Below, piece by piece: positions 51,052 through 60,630 of a stretch of 64,000 bases of DNA. The translations under genes were made by a program, and so were the position numbers. This stretch comes from Oscillospiraceae bacterium (GTDB lineage Bacteria > Bacillota > Clostridia > Christensenellales > Aristaeellaceae). The number at the start of each line of letters is the position of its first letter. Positions within the stretch are counted from its first letter, which is position 1. The stretch is from contig JAIRSO010000005.1 of the NCBI GenBank assembly GCA_031255415.1, positions 1 to 64,000 on the forward strand, in the 5' to 3' direction. The notes under the pieces were generated by a model. The model was given only the letters and a program-made list of their open reading frames with translations. It was not told where the DNA came from and made no database searches.

Positions 51052-53931
51052 ATGCCATCATCCCCCACCCTGCTGGAGCGCTTCCACGCGCTCAAGACAG
51101 GCGTGCCCGGCAACCGGGAAAAGAAACGCTTCGAGTACACGATGGGCCCGATCCCCGAGGAGCAGTATTACGTGACGACCGTGCTCCCGTATATCACCCG
51201 CGCGCTGTCGCAGACGGATTTCGCGCTGAAGCTCAGCGCGGACGGAGCGGGCAGGCACGATCGCCTGATCGAAAGAGCCTTATCCATCCTCGAGAAATCG
51301 CAGGCCGAACAGGGCGCAATCACCCGCCAGGCCGCGAGCGAGGCCGAGCGCGAACTGCTTCCGCTCGAGCGCGAGGCGAAGGAGTACGAGGTGCTTTTCG
51401 CGTCCCACGCGCACATCGACATGAACTGGATGTGGGGCTGGGAGGAAACCGTCGCGGCGACCCTGGCGACGTTCCGCACGATACTGAACCTGATGGACGA
51501 GTATCCGCTGTTCACGTTCAGCCAGTCGCAGGCCAGCGTGTATAAGATCGTCGAGGACTACGCGCCGGAGCTTATGCCCCGGATAAAGAAGCGCATATCA
51601 GAGGGGCGCTGGGAGGTCACGGCCGCGGCTTGGGTCGAGACGGATAAAAACATGCCCGATACCGAGTCGCTGATCCGGCATATCGAGCAGACCAGGAAGT
51701 ATCTGTCCGGGACGTGGGGCGTTGATCCATCGTCGCTGAAGGTGGACTTCTCGCCGGATACGTTCGGGCACAGCGCGCATCTGCCGGAGTTGAATACGTT
51801 CGGGCAGGTTCCGTATTATTACCACTGCCGGGGCCATCAGACGGAGCATATACTGTACCGCTGGAAATCGCCGTCAGGCCGCGAGGCGCTCGTCTATAAG
51901 GAGCCGTACTGGTACAACAGCGGCGTGAACCCGGACTGCGGGCTGGGCGCGATAGACATTTCAAAGATATGCGGCGGGCTGAAGACCAGTCTGATAGTGT
52001 ACGGCGTGGGGGATCATGGCGGCGGGCCGACCAGGCTCGACGTTGAGCGCGTGATGGAGATGCGGACGTGGCCTGTGTTCCCAAAGACGACGTTCGGCAC
52101 GCTGGGCGAGTATTTCAGCCGCGCGGAGTCCGTAAGGGCGAATCTGCCCGTCGCGGACTACGAGCTGAACACGATATTCGCCGGATGCTACACGACTCAA
52201 AGCCGCATCAAACTGGGGAATAGGCGCGCCGAGGCCGCTCTGCTCGACGCGGAGGCGTTGCTGGAAAAAGCGCGCGCGCAAGCTGGAATGGATATAGGCG
52301 GCGCAACGCGCGCGGCGCTGGACGGAGCGTGGCGGAACGTGCTGTTCACCCACTTCCACGATATACTGACCGGATCGTGCGTGCGCTCCACCCGCGAACA
52401 CGCGATGGGGTTGTATCAGCACGCGATGGCTGTGGCGCAGTCGAGGCAGGAGGCCGCGATGCTCGCGTTGAGCGAGGATATCGACACGTCTATGATCGCG
52501 TTCGATCCGGATAACGCTACGCAGTCCGAAGGCGCTGGCGCGGGCTATGGCATCGACCATTTCACCGGCACGCCGCGTCCGGAGCGCGGGCGCGGGAAGA
52601 CGCGCGCGTTCCACGCGTTCAACCCCCTGCCGCAGCCACGCTCGGAGTGCGTGGAGATCACGCTATGGGACTGGAAGTATGATCTAAGCCGGCTCACGGT
52701 TACGGACGAGGCCGGCGCGCCGCTGGCGTTCCAGCTGCTGGATCGCGAGCCGGTGCGGTACTGGGATCATATGTATATGCGCGCGCTGGTCAAGATGGAC
52801 GTGCCCGCGCTTGGACACGCGACGGTTGTGGTAAGCGAGGGTAAGCTGACGAAGTACGGCGTGATCCGCAACGATCACGATCGCGTTCAGCATCCTCTGG
52901 GCGACATAACGCTGGAAAACGATCGGCTGCGCGTGCTCGTAGACGGGCAGACGGGCGTTGTCCGCGAATTCTTCGATAAATACGCGGGCACGGAGCGTCT
53001 TGGCTCCGGCGCGGGGCTGGTGCTGATCGACACGGAGTCCGAGACCAGCAACGCGTGGCGTATCGGCCGGTATCTCAACGAATGGTCCGCGCGGGACGGC
53101 GACCAGAAACTGCGGTGCGCGGGGGTGAAGGAGAGCAAGGGTCCGCTGCGCCACTCCGTCACGATCGAGTATAAGATTCTTAACTCCTCCGCAAAGGTAA
53201 CGCTGTCGCTTGACAATGGTTCGTCCGCGCTTGCCGCCTCGCTCGAGATCGATTGGAACGAGACCAGCAGCCATCAGCCCAGCGTTCCGGTGCTGGTATG
53301 GCGCGCCGATCTGAACGGCGATCCGCAAACGATACGGATGGACGCGCCTGCCGGGAGCGTCGATCGATCCGAACAGGCGCAGGACTGGGCCGGACTGACT
53401 CACGCCGCCGCGGTATACGGCGCGCGCTCGCTGCAGTTGGTATCGGATTGCAAATATGGTTATAGAGCCGACAAAGGCGCTCTGGCTATGACGCTCATCA
53501 ACACGGCGAATAGTCCCGATCCGCATCCGGAACGCGGGATACATCATATTCGGTTGTGGATGGCAGCGTCCGACTCGTCGCCGACGGCGCTGAAGATCAT
53601 CGCGCAGAGGCTCAACCACGGCATAGGATACGTATCCGCGACTAAGCATGGAGGCAAACTGCCCCCGCGCATGGAATCGCTGCGCGTAGACGGGCCGTGC
53701 GTCGTAACGTCCGTAGGCGAGTCGGACGACGGCGCGCTTCGCGTGCGGCTGTACGAGTCGGAAGGCAAGCCGGGCGAGGCGGTCATCACCGCCGCGTGGG
53801 GGATCAAAGAGGCGGCTGCGGTGGATCCGCAAGGAAAGCCGATCGGTAAGGTTAAATTAACGAACGGCACGGTTAAAGTTGCGCTGGAAGCGTATAGGCT
53901 CTATGAGGTGCGTATCGGGCATGCTGGATAA
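51052..53931 (+). CDS. Glycoside hydrolase family 38 alpha-mannosidase
   Basis: About 959 aa. The catalytic domain has ASHAHIDMNWMWGWEETVA (zinc His-Asp), TFSQSQASVYKIVEDYAPEL, AAAWVETDKNMPDTESL, and the nucleophile Asp in VDFSPDTFGHSAHLPEL. The middle helical domain and C-terminal beta domains follow. No signal peptide. It removes alpha-mannose from mannans or N-glycan fragments in the cytoplasm. Start five codons inside the longest frame, because GGAGG lies eight bases before this ATG. Divergent from the repeat-protein/GH2 operon. Confidence 0.92.
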   Translation: MPSSPTLLERFHALKTGVPGNREKKRFEYTMGPIPEEQYYVTTVLPYITRALSQTDFALKLSADGAGRHDRLIERALSILEKSQAEQGAITRQAASEAERELLPLEREAKEYEVLFASHAHIDMNWMWGWEETVAATLATFRTILNLMDEYPLFTFSQSQASVYKIVEDYAPELMPRIKKRISEGRWEVTAAAWVETDKNMPDTESLIRHIEQTRKYLSGTWGVDPSSLKVDFSPDTFGHSAHLPELNTFGQVPYYYHCRGHQTEHILYRWKSPSGREALVYKEPYWYNSGVNPDCGLGAIDISKICGGLKTSLIVYGVGDHGGGPTRLDVERVMEMRTWPVFPKTTFGTLGEYFSRAESVRANLPVADYELNTIFAGCYTTQSRIKLGNRRAEAALLDAEALLEKARAQAGMDIGGATRAALDGAWRNVLFTHFHDILTGSCVRSTREHAMGLYQHAMAVAQSRQEAAMLALSEDIDTSMIAFDPDNATQSEGAGAGYGIDHFTGTPRPERGRGKTRAFHAFNPLPQPRSECVEITLWDWKYDLSRLTVTDEAGAPLAFQLLDREPVRYWDHMYMRALVKMDVPALGHATVVVSEGKLTKYGVIRNDHDRVQHPLGDITLENDRLRVLVDGQTGVVREFFDKYAGTERLGSGAGLVLIDTESETSNAWRIGRYLNEWSARDGDQKLRCAGVKESKGPLRHSVTIEYKILNSSAKVTLSLDNGSSALAASLEIDWNETSSHQPSVPVLVWRADLNGDPQTIRMDAPAGSVDRSEQAQDWAGLTHAAAVYGARSLQLVSDCKYGYRADKGALAMTLINTANSPDPHPERGIHHIRLWMAASDSSPTALKIIAQRLNHGIGYVSATKHGGKLPPRMESLRVDGPCVVTSVGESDDGALRVRLYESEGKPGEAVITAAWGIKEAAAVDPQGKPIGKVKLTNGTVKVALEAYRLYEVRIGHAG

Positions 53932-53941
53932 TTAAGGAACG

Positions 53942-53972
53942 GCTCCCTCCGTCGATTCGCGGCGGAGGGAGC
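53942..53972 (+). terminator. Probable terminator of the GH38 gene
   Basis: A perfect 10-bp stem, GCTCCCTCCG (53942-53951) with its complement (53963-53972), and an 11-base loop, ten bases after the stop. The T tract is weak. Confidence 0.6.
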
Positions 53973-54093
53973 GCCATTCCCCCCTCCCGCATCATAATCA
54001 ACGAAAAACGCGGAACGAACCAGCATCCGCGAGCAATCTCGCGCGTTACCGCGCTATCGCCTGAATTTAACCTAATATTCCAGATATTGCCGC

Positions 54094-54122
54094 TTGCGAA
54101 TCGAACGATTTGCGTGTATACT
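54094..54122 (+). promoter_or_regulatory. Promoter of groESL
   Basis: -35 TTGCGA (54094-54099), a 17-base spacer and -10 TATACT (54117-54122), directly upstream of the CIRCE element. The 120 bases between the GH38 terminator and this promoter show nothing else. Confidence 0.7.
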
Positions 54123-54134
54123 GCGCTATGGTTG

Positions 54135-54161
54135 TTAGCACTCGACAGCGACGAGCGCTAA
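54135..54161 (+). promoter_or_regulatory. CIRCE operator (HrcA site)
   Basis: TTAGCACTC, nine bases, GAGCGCTAA. This is the CIRCE inverted repeat with one change in the right arm (C for T). It covers the expected transcription start, where HrcA represses groESL until heat or misfolded protein removes it. Confidence 0.9.
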
Positions 54162-54225
54162 CAAACGTCAGGCCAGCCATCCTGGACGCGAGAGCGTTCG
54201 GGCAAATTATTTAAATACGGCATAG

Positions 54226-56184
<1,959 letters not shown>

Positions 56185-56220
56185 GAATAGGAGTTAGCCC
56201 CCCGGGGGGAGGAATAACAG

Positions 56221-56259
56221 GAACGCCTCCTCTGTCACGAAACGACAGAGGGGGCGTTC
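56221..56259 (+). terminator. Terminator of groESL
   Basis: A 16-bp stem with one G-T pair (56221-56236 with 56244-56259), a seven-base loop, then TTTCT. A related but weaker copy of the GGGGGCGTT arm recurs at about 56305, close to the end of the convergent mgtC gene. Confidence 0.85.
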
Positions 56260-56327
56260 TTTCTCCCCAGAGGGGGACATCCCCCGGGAGTATTACACAA
56301 AGTGATAGAGGGGGCGTTTCCCCCCCG

Positions 56328-57035
56328 TCAGTCATCCAACATCTTAACGCTGACGATATCGGGCGTTTCCAGTATCCTCTCAAAGAATCCGGTGAAATCA
56401 AACCCTGTCGGGAAATCCAATGAATACGTATACGTGCGTATGATCGACTCGCCTGATCGCGCTGCGGTTAGATTAACGCTGTTTACGCGCAGCCTGTACT
56501 GCTCGACCAGCCGCTTCACCGATTCAGCCGCGCCGCCGCATCCCAACTGCTCCGCGCCGCCGCACGATATCTCTATGCGCCGCTCCTCTTTGAGCGGCAG
56601 CATCCGCCTGATCAGCGTCAGCACCAACAGCGTCGATCCAGCGCCTAATAAGCATATCGCCAGATACCCGTAACCCGCGGCTATCCCCAAACACGCCGCG
56701 TTCCATAACGAGGCCGCGGTCGTCAATCCCGTTATGCTGTGCCGATGCACCAGTATCGTGCCCGCGCCCAGAAACCCTATCCCGCTTATCACCTGCGCCG
56801 TCATCCGACCCATGGACAGGCTCACCGCGCTGGTCTGCATCGCCGCGATCTGCCGGACGTTGAACGATTCCATCAGCGCGACCATCGCCGCGCCCAATCC
56901 TACCAGGATATGGGTGCGCAGTCCGGCCGGGCGGTTGTGATACTCGCGCTCAAAGCCGATCACCCCGCTGGCGAACACAGCCACGACTATCCGCAGCAGC
57001 GTGTTCGGTACGTCAAACGGAGGCCACGCGTCCAT
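56328..57035 (-). CDS. MgtC/SapB-family membrane protein
   Basis: 235 aa. Four to five helices in the first 150 residues with the MgtC signature: VFASGVIGFEREYHNRPAGLRTHILVG split over two helices, QVISGIGFLGAGTILVHRHS and GLTTAASLWNAACLGIAAGY. The C-terminal 80 residues form an ACT-like cytoplasmic domain. The family is linked to survival at low magnesium and to ATP synthase control in pathogens. The role in commensals is unclear. GAGGTGA precedes the ATG, behind a strong promoter. Confidence 0.85.
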   Translation of the reverse strand: MDAWPPFDVPNTLLRIVVAVFASGVIGFEREYHNRPAGLRTHILVGLGAAMVALMESFNVRQIAAMQTSAVSLSMGRMTAQVISGIGFLGAGTILVHRHSITGLTTAASLWNAACLGIAAGYGYLAICLLGAGSTLLVLTLIRRMLPLKEERRIEISCGGAEQLGCGGAAESVKRLVEQYRLRVNSVNLTAARSGESIIRTYTYSLDFPTGFDFTGFFERILETPDIVSVKMLDD

Positions 57036-57057
57036 AATCAGTTCACCTCAAGTCACG

Positions 57058-57086
57058 ATTATACCCAATATTTGTAATACAGTCAA
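57058..57086 (-). promoter_or_regulatory. Promoter of mgtC-like gene
   Basis: Minus strand: -35 TTGACT (57086-57081), a 17-base spacer and consensus -10 TATAAT (57063-57058), only 22 bases before the start codon, so the leader is very short. Confidence 0.65.
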
Positions 57087-57186
57087 CCAGTTTATCCTTC
57101 GTCAAAAAGACGCGCGGCGCGCGCACGATTCCACCCCCCGCCGCATATGTATATTATGTGGAATAATGACAGGCGGGAGTATGATT

Positions 57187-57930
57187 ATGCCGTTTAACAG
57201 AATCGATATTACGGGATGGCTGGTCGAACACCGCGTATTCAGATATATGTTTCTGCTGCCGATAATGGCGATGATTATATTCGTAATGACGTTCATGCGC
57301 GTGCTGGAAGCAAGCAACGCGGCGCTCCTGGAAGAGAAACAGCGGTGCATCCGGCAGGATCTCAATATGATAGCCGAACAGGTGATGATCGCGCTGGGCA
57401 AGGACGACGAGTGGGTCTATGACGAGGAATCATTCAGATCGTACCTCATCAGTTCCGTCGAGGTGCTGGATAAGCAGTTTATGACCTACGCGGCGGTGTA
57501 CTCGCGCGCGCAGCACTCCCTTGAAGGCAACATCTGGGGATACAAACAGCTGTCCGAACGCAACTACGACGCGTCGGAGATGATGTTTGATCCGTTCATG
57601 GACGATACGTTCCGCCAGCTTATAGCGTCCAACGAGCATCAGGCTCTGCGCATCGTCTATAAAGGCGATCAAGCCGATCACATGGAGGCCGAGCGGGAGC
57701 TGCATCTATATTTCCGCTGGACCCCGATGATCGCGGGCCAGCCCGATAGATACCTGATGGTCATAGGCGTGTCCGTAAAGAGCCTGGTCGTCAATATATT
57801 TGGATCGATCGGGCGGCTGGTCATAGCGATGGTGTCGCTGACCACGCTGCTTAACGTCGCGCTGGTCGCGTCGATCGGCTCTCTGGCGCGCGGCGCCGTG
57901 AAGTCCATGAAGGCGGGGGCGCGTTCATGA
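57187..57930 (+). CDS. Membrane protein with two helices and an external sensor-like domain
   Basis: About 247 aa. Helix 1 (YMFLLPIMAMIIFVMTF, about 21-37), then an outside domain of about 160 residues (about 40-205, with RQDLNMIAEQVMIALGKDDE and MTYAAVYSRAQHSLEGN), helix 2 near the C terminus (LVIAMVSLTTLLNVALVASI) and a short basic end. This is the layout of the input half of chemoreceptors or sensor kinases, but no HAMP, kinase or signalling domain follows. GGGAG lies seven bases before the chosen ATG. Overlaps the next gene (ATGA). Family unknown. Confidence 0.55.
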   Translation: MPFNRIDITGWLVEHRVFRYMFLLPIMAMIIFVMTFMRVLEASNAALLEEKQRCIRQDLNMIAEQVMIALGKDDEWVYDEESFRSYLISSVEVLDKQFMTYAAVYSRAQHSLEGNIWGYKQLSERNYDASEMMFDPFMDDTFRQLIASNEHQALRIVYKGDQADHMEAERELHLYFRWTPMIAGQPDRYLMVIGVSVKSLVVNIFGSIGRLVIAMVSLTTLLNVALVASIGSLARGAVKSMKAGARS

Positions 57931-58295
57931 ACACGATGCTTACCATCATATGGTACGCTCTGCTGGCGATACTGGGCGCGTGCGCGCGGCACCTGTATCA
58001 GCACGGAGGCAGCCGCCCGCGCGAAGCGATGCGGATGGTGGGCGGGTGCATGGTCTCCGCGTTCGCGGGCGTGATGATATATTTTGTCACGCACGCGCTG
58101 AACGTCGGGCAGGACTGGGCGTTCGCGCTAGCCGGGATAGGCGGATGGATAGGGCCGCAGTTCCTGGACCTTATCGCCAACCTGGTCTCCCGGCAGGTAG
58201 GAGCCGGGGATATCATCCGCATACCGCAGATAAAGAGCGTTAGGAGCGACGAGGACAACGCAGGCGATAACGGCGGCGGCGATTCGGCGGGGTAA
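57927..58295 (+). CDS. Small holin-like membrane protein
   Basis: 122 aa with three hydrophobic segments (TIIWYALLAILGACARHLYQ, MVSAFAGVMIYFVTHAL, FALAGIGGWIGPQFLDLIANL) and a charged Gly/Asp-rich tail. The order and the GGWIGPQFLDL segment are like LydA/phage-holin-type small proteins. There are no lysin, capsid or integrase genes nearby. ATGA overlap with the sensor-like gene suggests the two products work together, perhaps as a membrane complex rather than as phage holin. Confidence 0.55.
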   Translation: MNTMLTIIWYALLAILGACARHLYQHGGSRPREAMRMVGGCMVSAFAGVMIYFVTHALNVGQDWAFALAGIGGWIGPQFLDLIANLVSRQVGAGDIIRIPQIKSVRSDEDNAGDNGGGDSAG

Positions 58296-58372
58296 TCCAT
58301 ACCCCGCCGGGAGGATTTGCCCGCCTCGCCGCCGAACTGAACCAATGAAACGGTATTTCAAGGAGGACAGGC

Positions 58373-59134
58373 ATGAACATCTCTTTTGAGGGCAAGACCG
58401 TGCTGATAACCGGCGGGACAAGCGACCTGGGCCGCGTGATGGTTAGGCAATTCGCGAAAAGCGGCGCGAACGTTGCGATACATTATCTGAAAAACTCCGC
58501 GATGGCGGAGACCCTGCGCGCGGAGGCTGAATCATACGGAGTGCGCGCCGCCGCGGTTCAGGCGAACGTAACCAAGAGCGTGGAAGTCGAGTCGATGCGC
58601 GATAAAGTCGCGTCCGCGCTGGGCATGCCGCAGATCGTCGTATGCAACGCGGTCAGCCAGTATCCATGGACGACGATACTCGATCAGCCGCTGGAGCATT
58701 TCGCCGATCAATTCGAGACGTGCACGATACACAACGTGCTGATGGCTAAGGCGTTCGTGCCGGATATGGTCGAAAAGAAATACGGGCGGTTCATCGGTAT
58801 TAACACGGAGTGCTCGGCGCTGTGCAATCCCAACTCGGGAGCGTACGCCGCGGCGAAGCGCGGCATGGACGGGATATACCGCACGCTGGCTAAGGAGATA
58901 GGTTACAGCGGCGTGACGTGCAACCAGATCGCGCCAGGCTGGATGATATCCGACCGCGACCGCGCGCGCGGAACGGAGCATCCGCCGGAAGCCGAAGCCA
59001 AGATACCCATGAAACGGCGCGGCGAAGATATAGAGATTGCGAACGCGGCGCTGTTCCTAGCGTCCGATCTCGCCGGGTATATCACGGGAGCATATATTCC
59101 CGTCTGCGGCGGGAACGTCATGCCGGGGATATAA
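58373..59134 (+). CDS. Short-chain dehydrogenase/reductase
   Basis: A 253-aa classical SDR: NAD(P) site KTVLITGGTSDLGRVM, VVCNAVSQYPW in place of NNAG, catalytic Ser in IGINTECSALCN, Tyr-Lys in AYAAAKRGMDGIYR, and the closing GAYIPVCGGNVMPGI. It oxidises or reduces a sugar or alcohol. The NNAG-to-CNAV change is unusual but seen in some SDRs. AAGGAGGA precedes the ATG. Single gene. Substrate unknown. Confidence 0.82.
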   Translation: MNISFEGKTVLITGGTSDLGRVMVRQFAKSGANVAIHYLKNSAMAETLRAEAESYGVRAAAVQANVTKSVEVESMRDKVASALGMPQIVVCNAVSQYPWTTILDQPLEHFADQFETCTIHNVLMAKAFVPDMVEKKYGRFIGINTECSALCNPNSGAYAAAKRGMDGIYRTLAKEIGYSGVTCNQIAPGWMISDRDRARGTEHPPEAEAKIPMKRRGEDIEIANAALFLASDLAGYITGAYIPVCGGNVMPGI

Positions 59135-59159
59135 TATTACGCCTCCTGTCTCCCCATAC

Positions 59160-59235
59160 GGAGAACGCGCCTTGCCTCCCATATGGACAACGCGCCTTGC
59201 CTCCCTCTATGGACAACGCGCCTTGTCCCCTCTAC
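59160..59235. repeat. Three 25-26 bp tandem repeats behind the SDR gene
   Basis: Units GGASAACGCGCCTTGCCTCC-like at 59160-59184, 59185-59210 and 59211-59235. The third supplies the left arm of the terminator hairpin. Confidence 0.75.
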
Positions 59236-59252
59236 GGGCTACAAGGCGCGTT
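59215..59252 (+). terminator. Terminator of the SDR gene, built from a repeat unit
   Basis: A perfect 12-bp stem, AACGCGCCTTGT (59215-59226) with its complement (59241-59252), and a 14-base loop, followed by TCTGCTC. Lies between convergent genes. Confidence 0.65.
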
Positions 59253-59273
59253 TCTGCTCCAGATGGGAACGCC

Positions 59274-60587
59274 CTAATGATTCAACCTTGCGGGCACCTT
59301 CTCCAGCGAGAGAACCCCTTCGTCCTCTCGCGCGCGATTGATCAGCGTCGCGTGCCCGTACTGCGCCAACGCGGTCGAACAGTTAGCTGGCCATGGCTCT
59401 CGCCCCTGCGCGAAACACGCCAGCAGATCGCCCGGACGCAGTTGCGGCAGAGTAACGTCCCACGCGAGAAACCCGCTCGGGCTGGACGAACGATCCGCCA
59501 CCGAACACGGCTCCAACTCGCCGCCGACGCGGTTCGCTAAAGCGAACATCGGCTGCCTTCTGGCGAAAGACGTATTGGACGCGTCCGGCGCGAGCGCGTC
59601 CGTCACCGCGACCGGACGCATCCCCGACGCGTCGTATCGCTTGACCGACTCCACCGCCGTCAGCAGAGTACCCGCCTCTTGAATAATCGCTCTCCCGGGG
59701 GTCAGGCTCAGCGCCGGCAGACGCATCCCCTTGCGCTGGCACATCGATCGCAGAGCATACGACAACTCCGCCAGCGTCTCCGATACGGGCGGCGGATCGT
59801 CGTCGCGCGCGAAACGGATCGGGAACCCGCCGCCTAGGTTAAGCTCCTGCATCTCCGCGCCGATCACGACCATCGCCAATACCACGCAGTCGGTAAGCTG
59901 CTCCAGCGCCGCGACATACGGCTGCTCGGACTCGATCTGTGAGCCTAGATGCGCGTGCAGTCCGATTAGCCGAAGGTTCGGACACCCGGCTAGCCGCTTG
60001 ACCGCGTCCAGCGCCTCCTCGTGCGGTATGCCAAACCTCGCGCCAGGCACGCATCCCCACAGCGAATCGCGCGCGTGCAAAGGCACGTTAAGCCCCGGGT
60101 TGATGCGAAGCAATACATCCTGCCGCGCGCCCGCTTCCTTCGCCGACCGCTGCAGCGGATCGATCTCCTCCGCGCTGTCAATCGATACGCGGCCTATTCC
60201 CAATTGGATCGCGCGCTCGATCGTGTCCGCCGACTTCGGCCCGTACAGCAGTATCGCCTCGCGCGGGAATCCCGCGCTAAGCCCCGCCTTAGCGTGCGCC
60301 AGCGTCGCCGCCGCCAAGCCCATACCCTCCTGGCGGACTATCCGAAGCACCGTCTGCGCAGGGTTGACCTCCGCCGCGTACCAAGCGCCGCCGCCCAGTC
60401 CCGAGTCCTTCAGCCCGCGCACGAACGCGCGGCAATGCTGGCGTATCGTCTGCTCGTCCAGCGCGATAAGCGGCGTGCCGTACATCTGCGCCAACTCGAC
60501 CGCGTCGCATCCGGCGACGATAAGCCGCTTCTTAGCGTTGTAACCGCCGTCCGCGCCGTAATCGTAATGTCCATCCTGCCGGTTCAT
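59274..60587 (-). CDS. Diaminopimelate-decarboxylase-fold protein lacking the PLP lysine
   Basis: About 437 aa with the full LysA/alanine-racemase-type barrel plus beta domain: PLIALDEQTIRQHCRAF, IGLHAHLGSQIESEQPY, MQELNLGGGFPIRF, LTPGRAIIQEAGTLLTAVE. Where LysA has Tyr-Ala-x-Lys (the PLP Schiff-base lysine), this has WYAAEVNPAQ: Glu at residue 73, codon GAG at 60371-60369. EPGR reads TPGR, and the CESGD segment reads SPSGF. So decarboxylation by the known mechanism is unlikely. The frame is fully open, so it seems to be a retained pseudoenzyme. ATG at 60587 has GGGGG seven bases upstream. It follows an ABC-2 transporter on the same strand. Confidence 0.7.
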   Translation of the reverse strand: MNRQDGHYDYGADGGYNAKKRLIVAGCDAVELAQMYGTPLIALDEQTIRQHCRAFVRGLKDSGLGGGAWYAAEVNPAQTVLRIVRQEGMGLAAATLAHAKAGLSAGFPREAILLYGPKSADTIERAIQLGIGRVSIDSAEEIDPLQRSAKEAGARQDVLLRINPGLNVPLHARDSLWGCVPGARFGIPHEEALDAVKRLAGCPNLRLIGLHAHLGSQIESEQPYVAALEQLTDCVVLAMVVIGAEMQELNLGGGFPIRFARDDDPPPVSETLAELSYALRSMCQRKGMRLPALSLTPGRAIIQEAGTLLTAVESVKRYDASGMRPVAVTDALAPDASNTSFARRQPMFALANRVGGELEPCSVADRSSSPSGFLAWDVTLPQLRPGDLLACFAQGREPWPANCSTALAQYGHATLINRAREDEGVLSLEKVPARLNH

Positions 60588-60630
60588 ATGCATTCCCCCG
60601 GCGGATTCTAACATATTCCGCTTGCCGCTG

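Noticed and set aside
52684..53832. Open frame of 382 codons on the minus strand
   Set aside because: Antisense to the GH38 gene, no ribosome site, composition of a shadow frame.
57927..58295. Prophage remnant
   Set aside because: The holin-like gene stands alone. No other phage functions occur within the window, and the neighbours are chromosomal.
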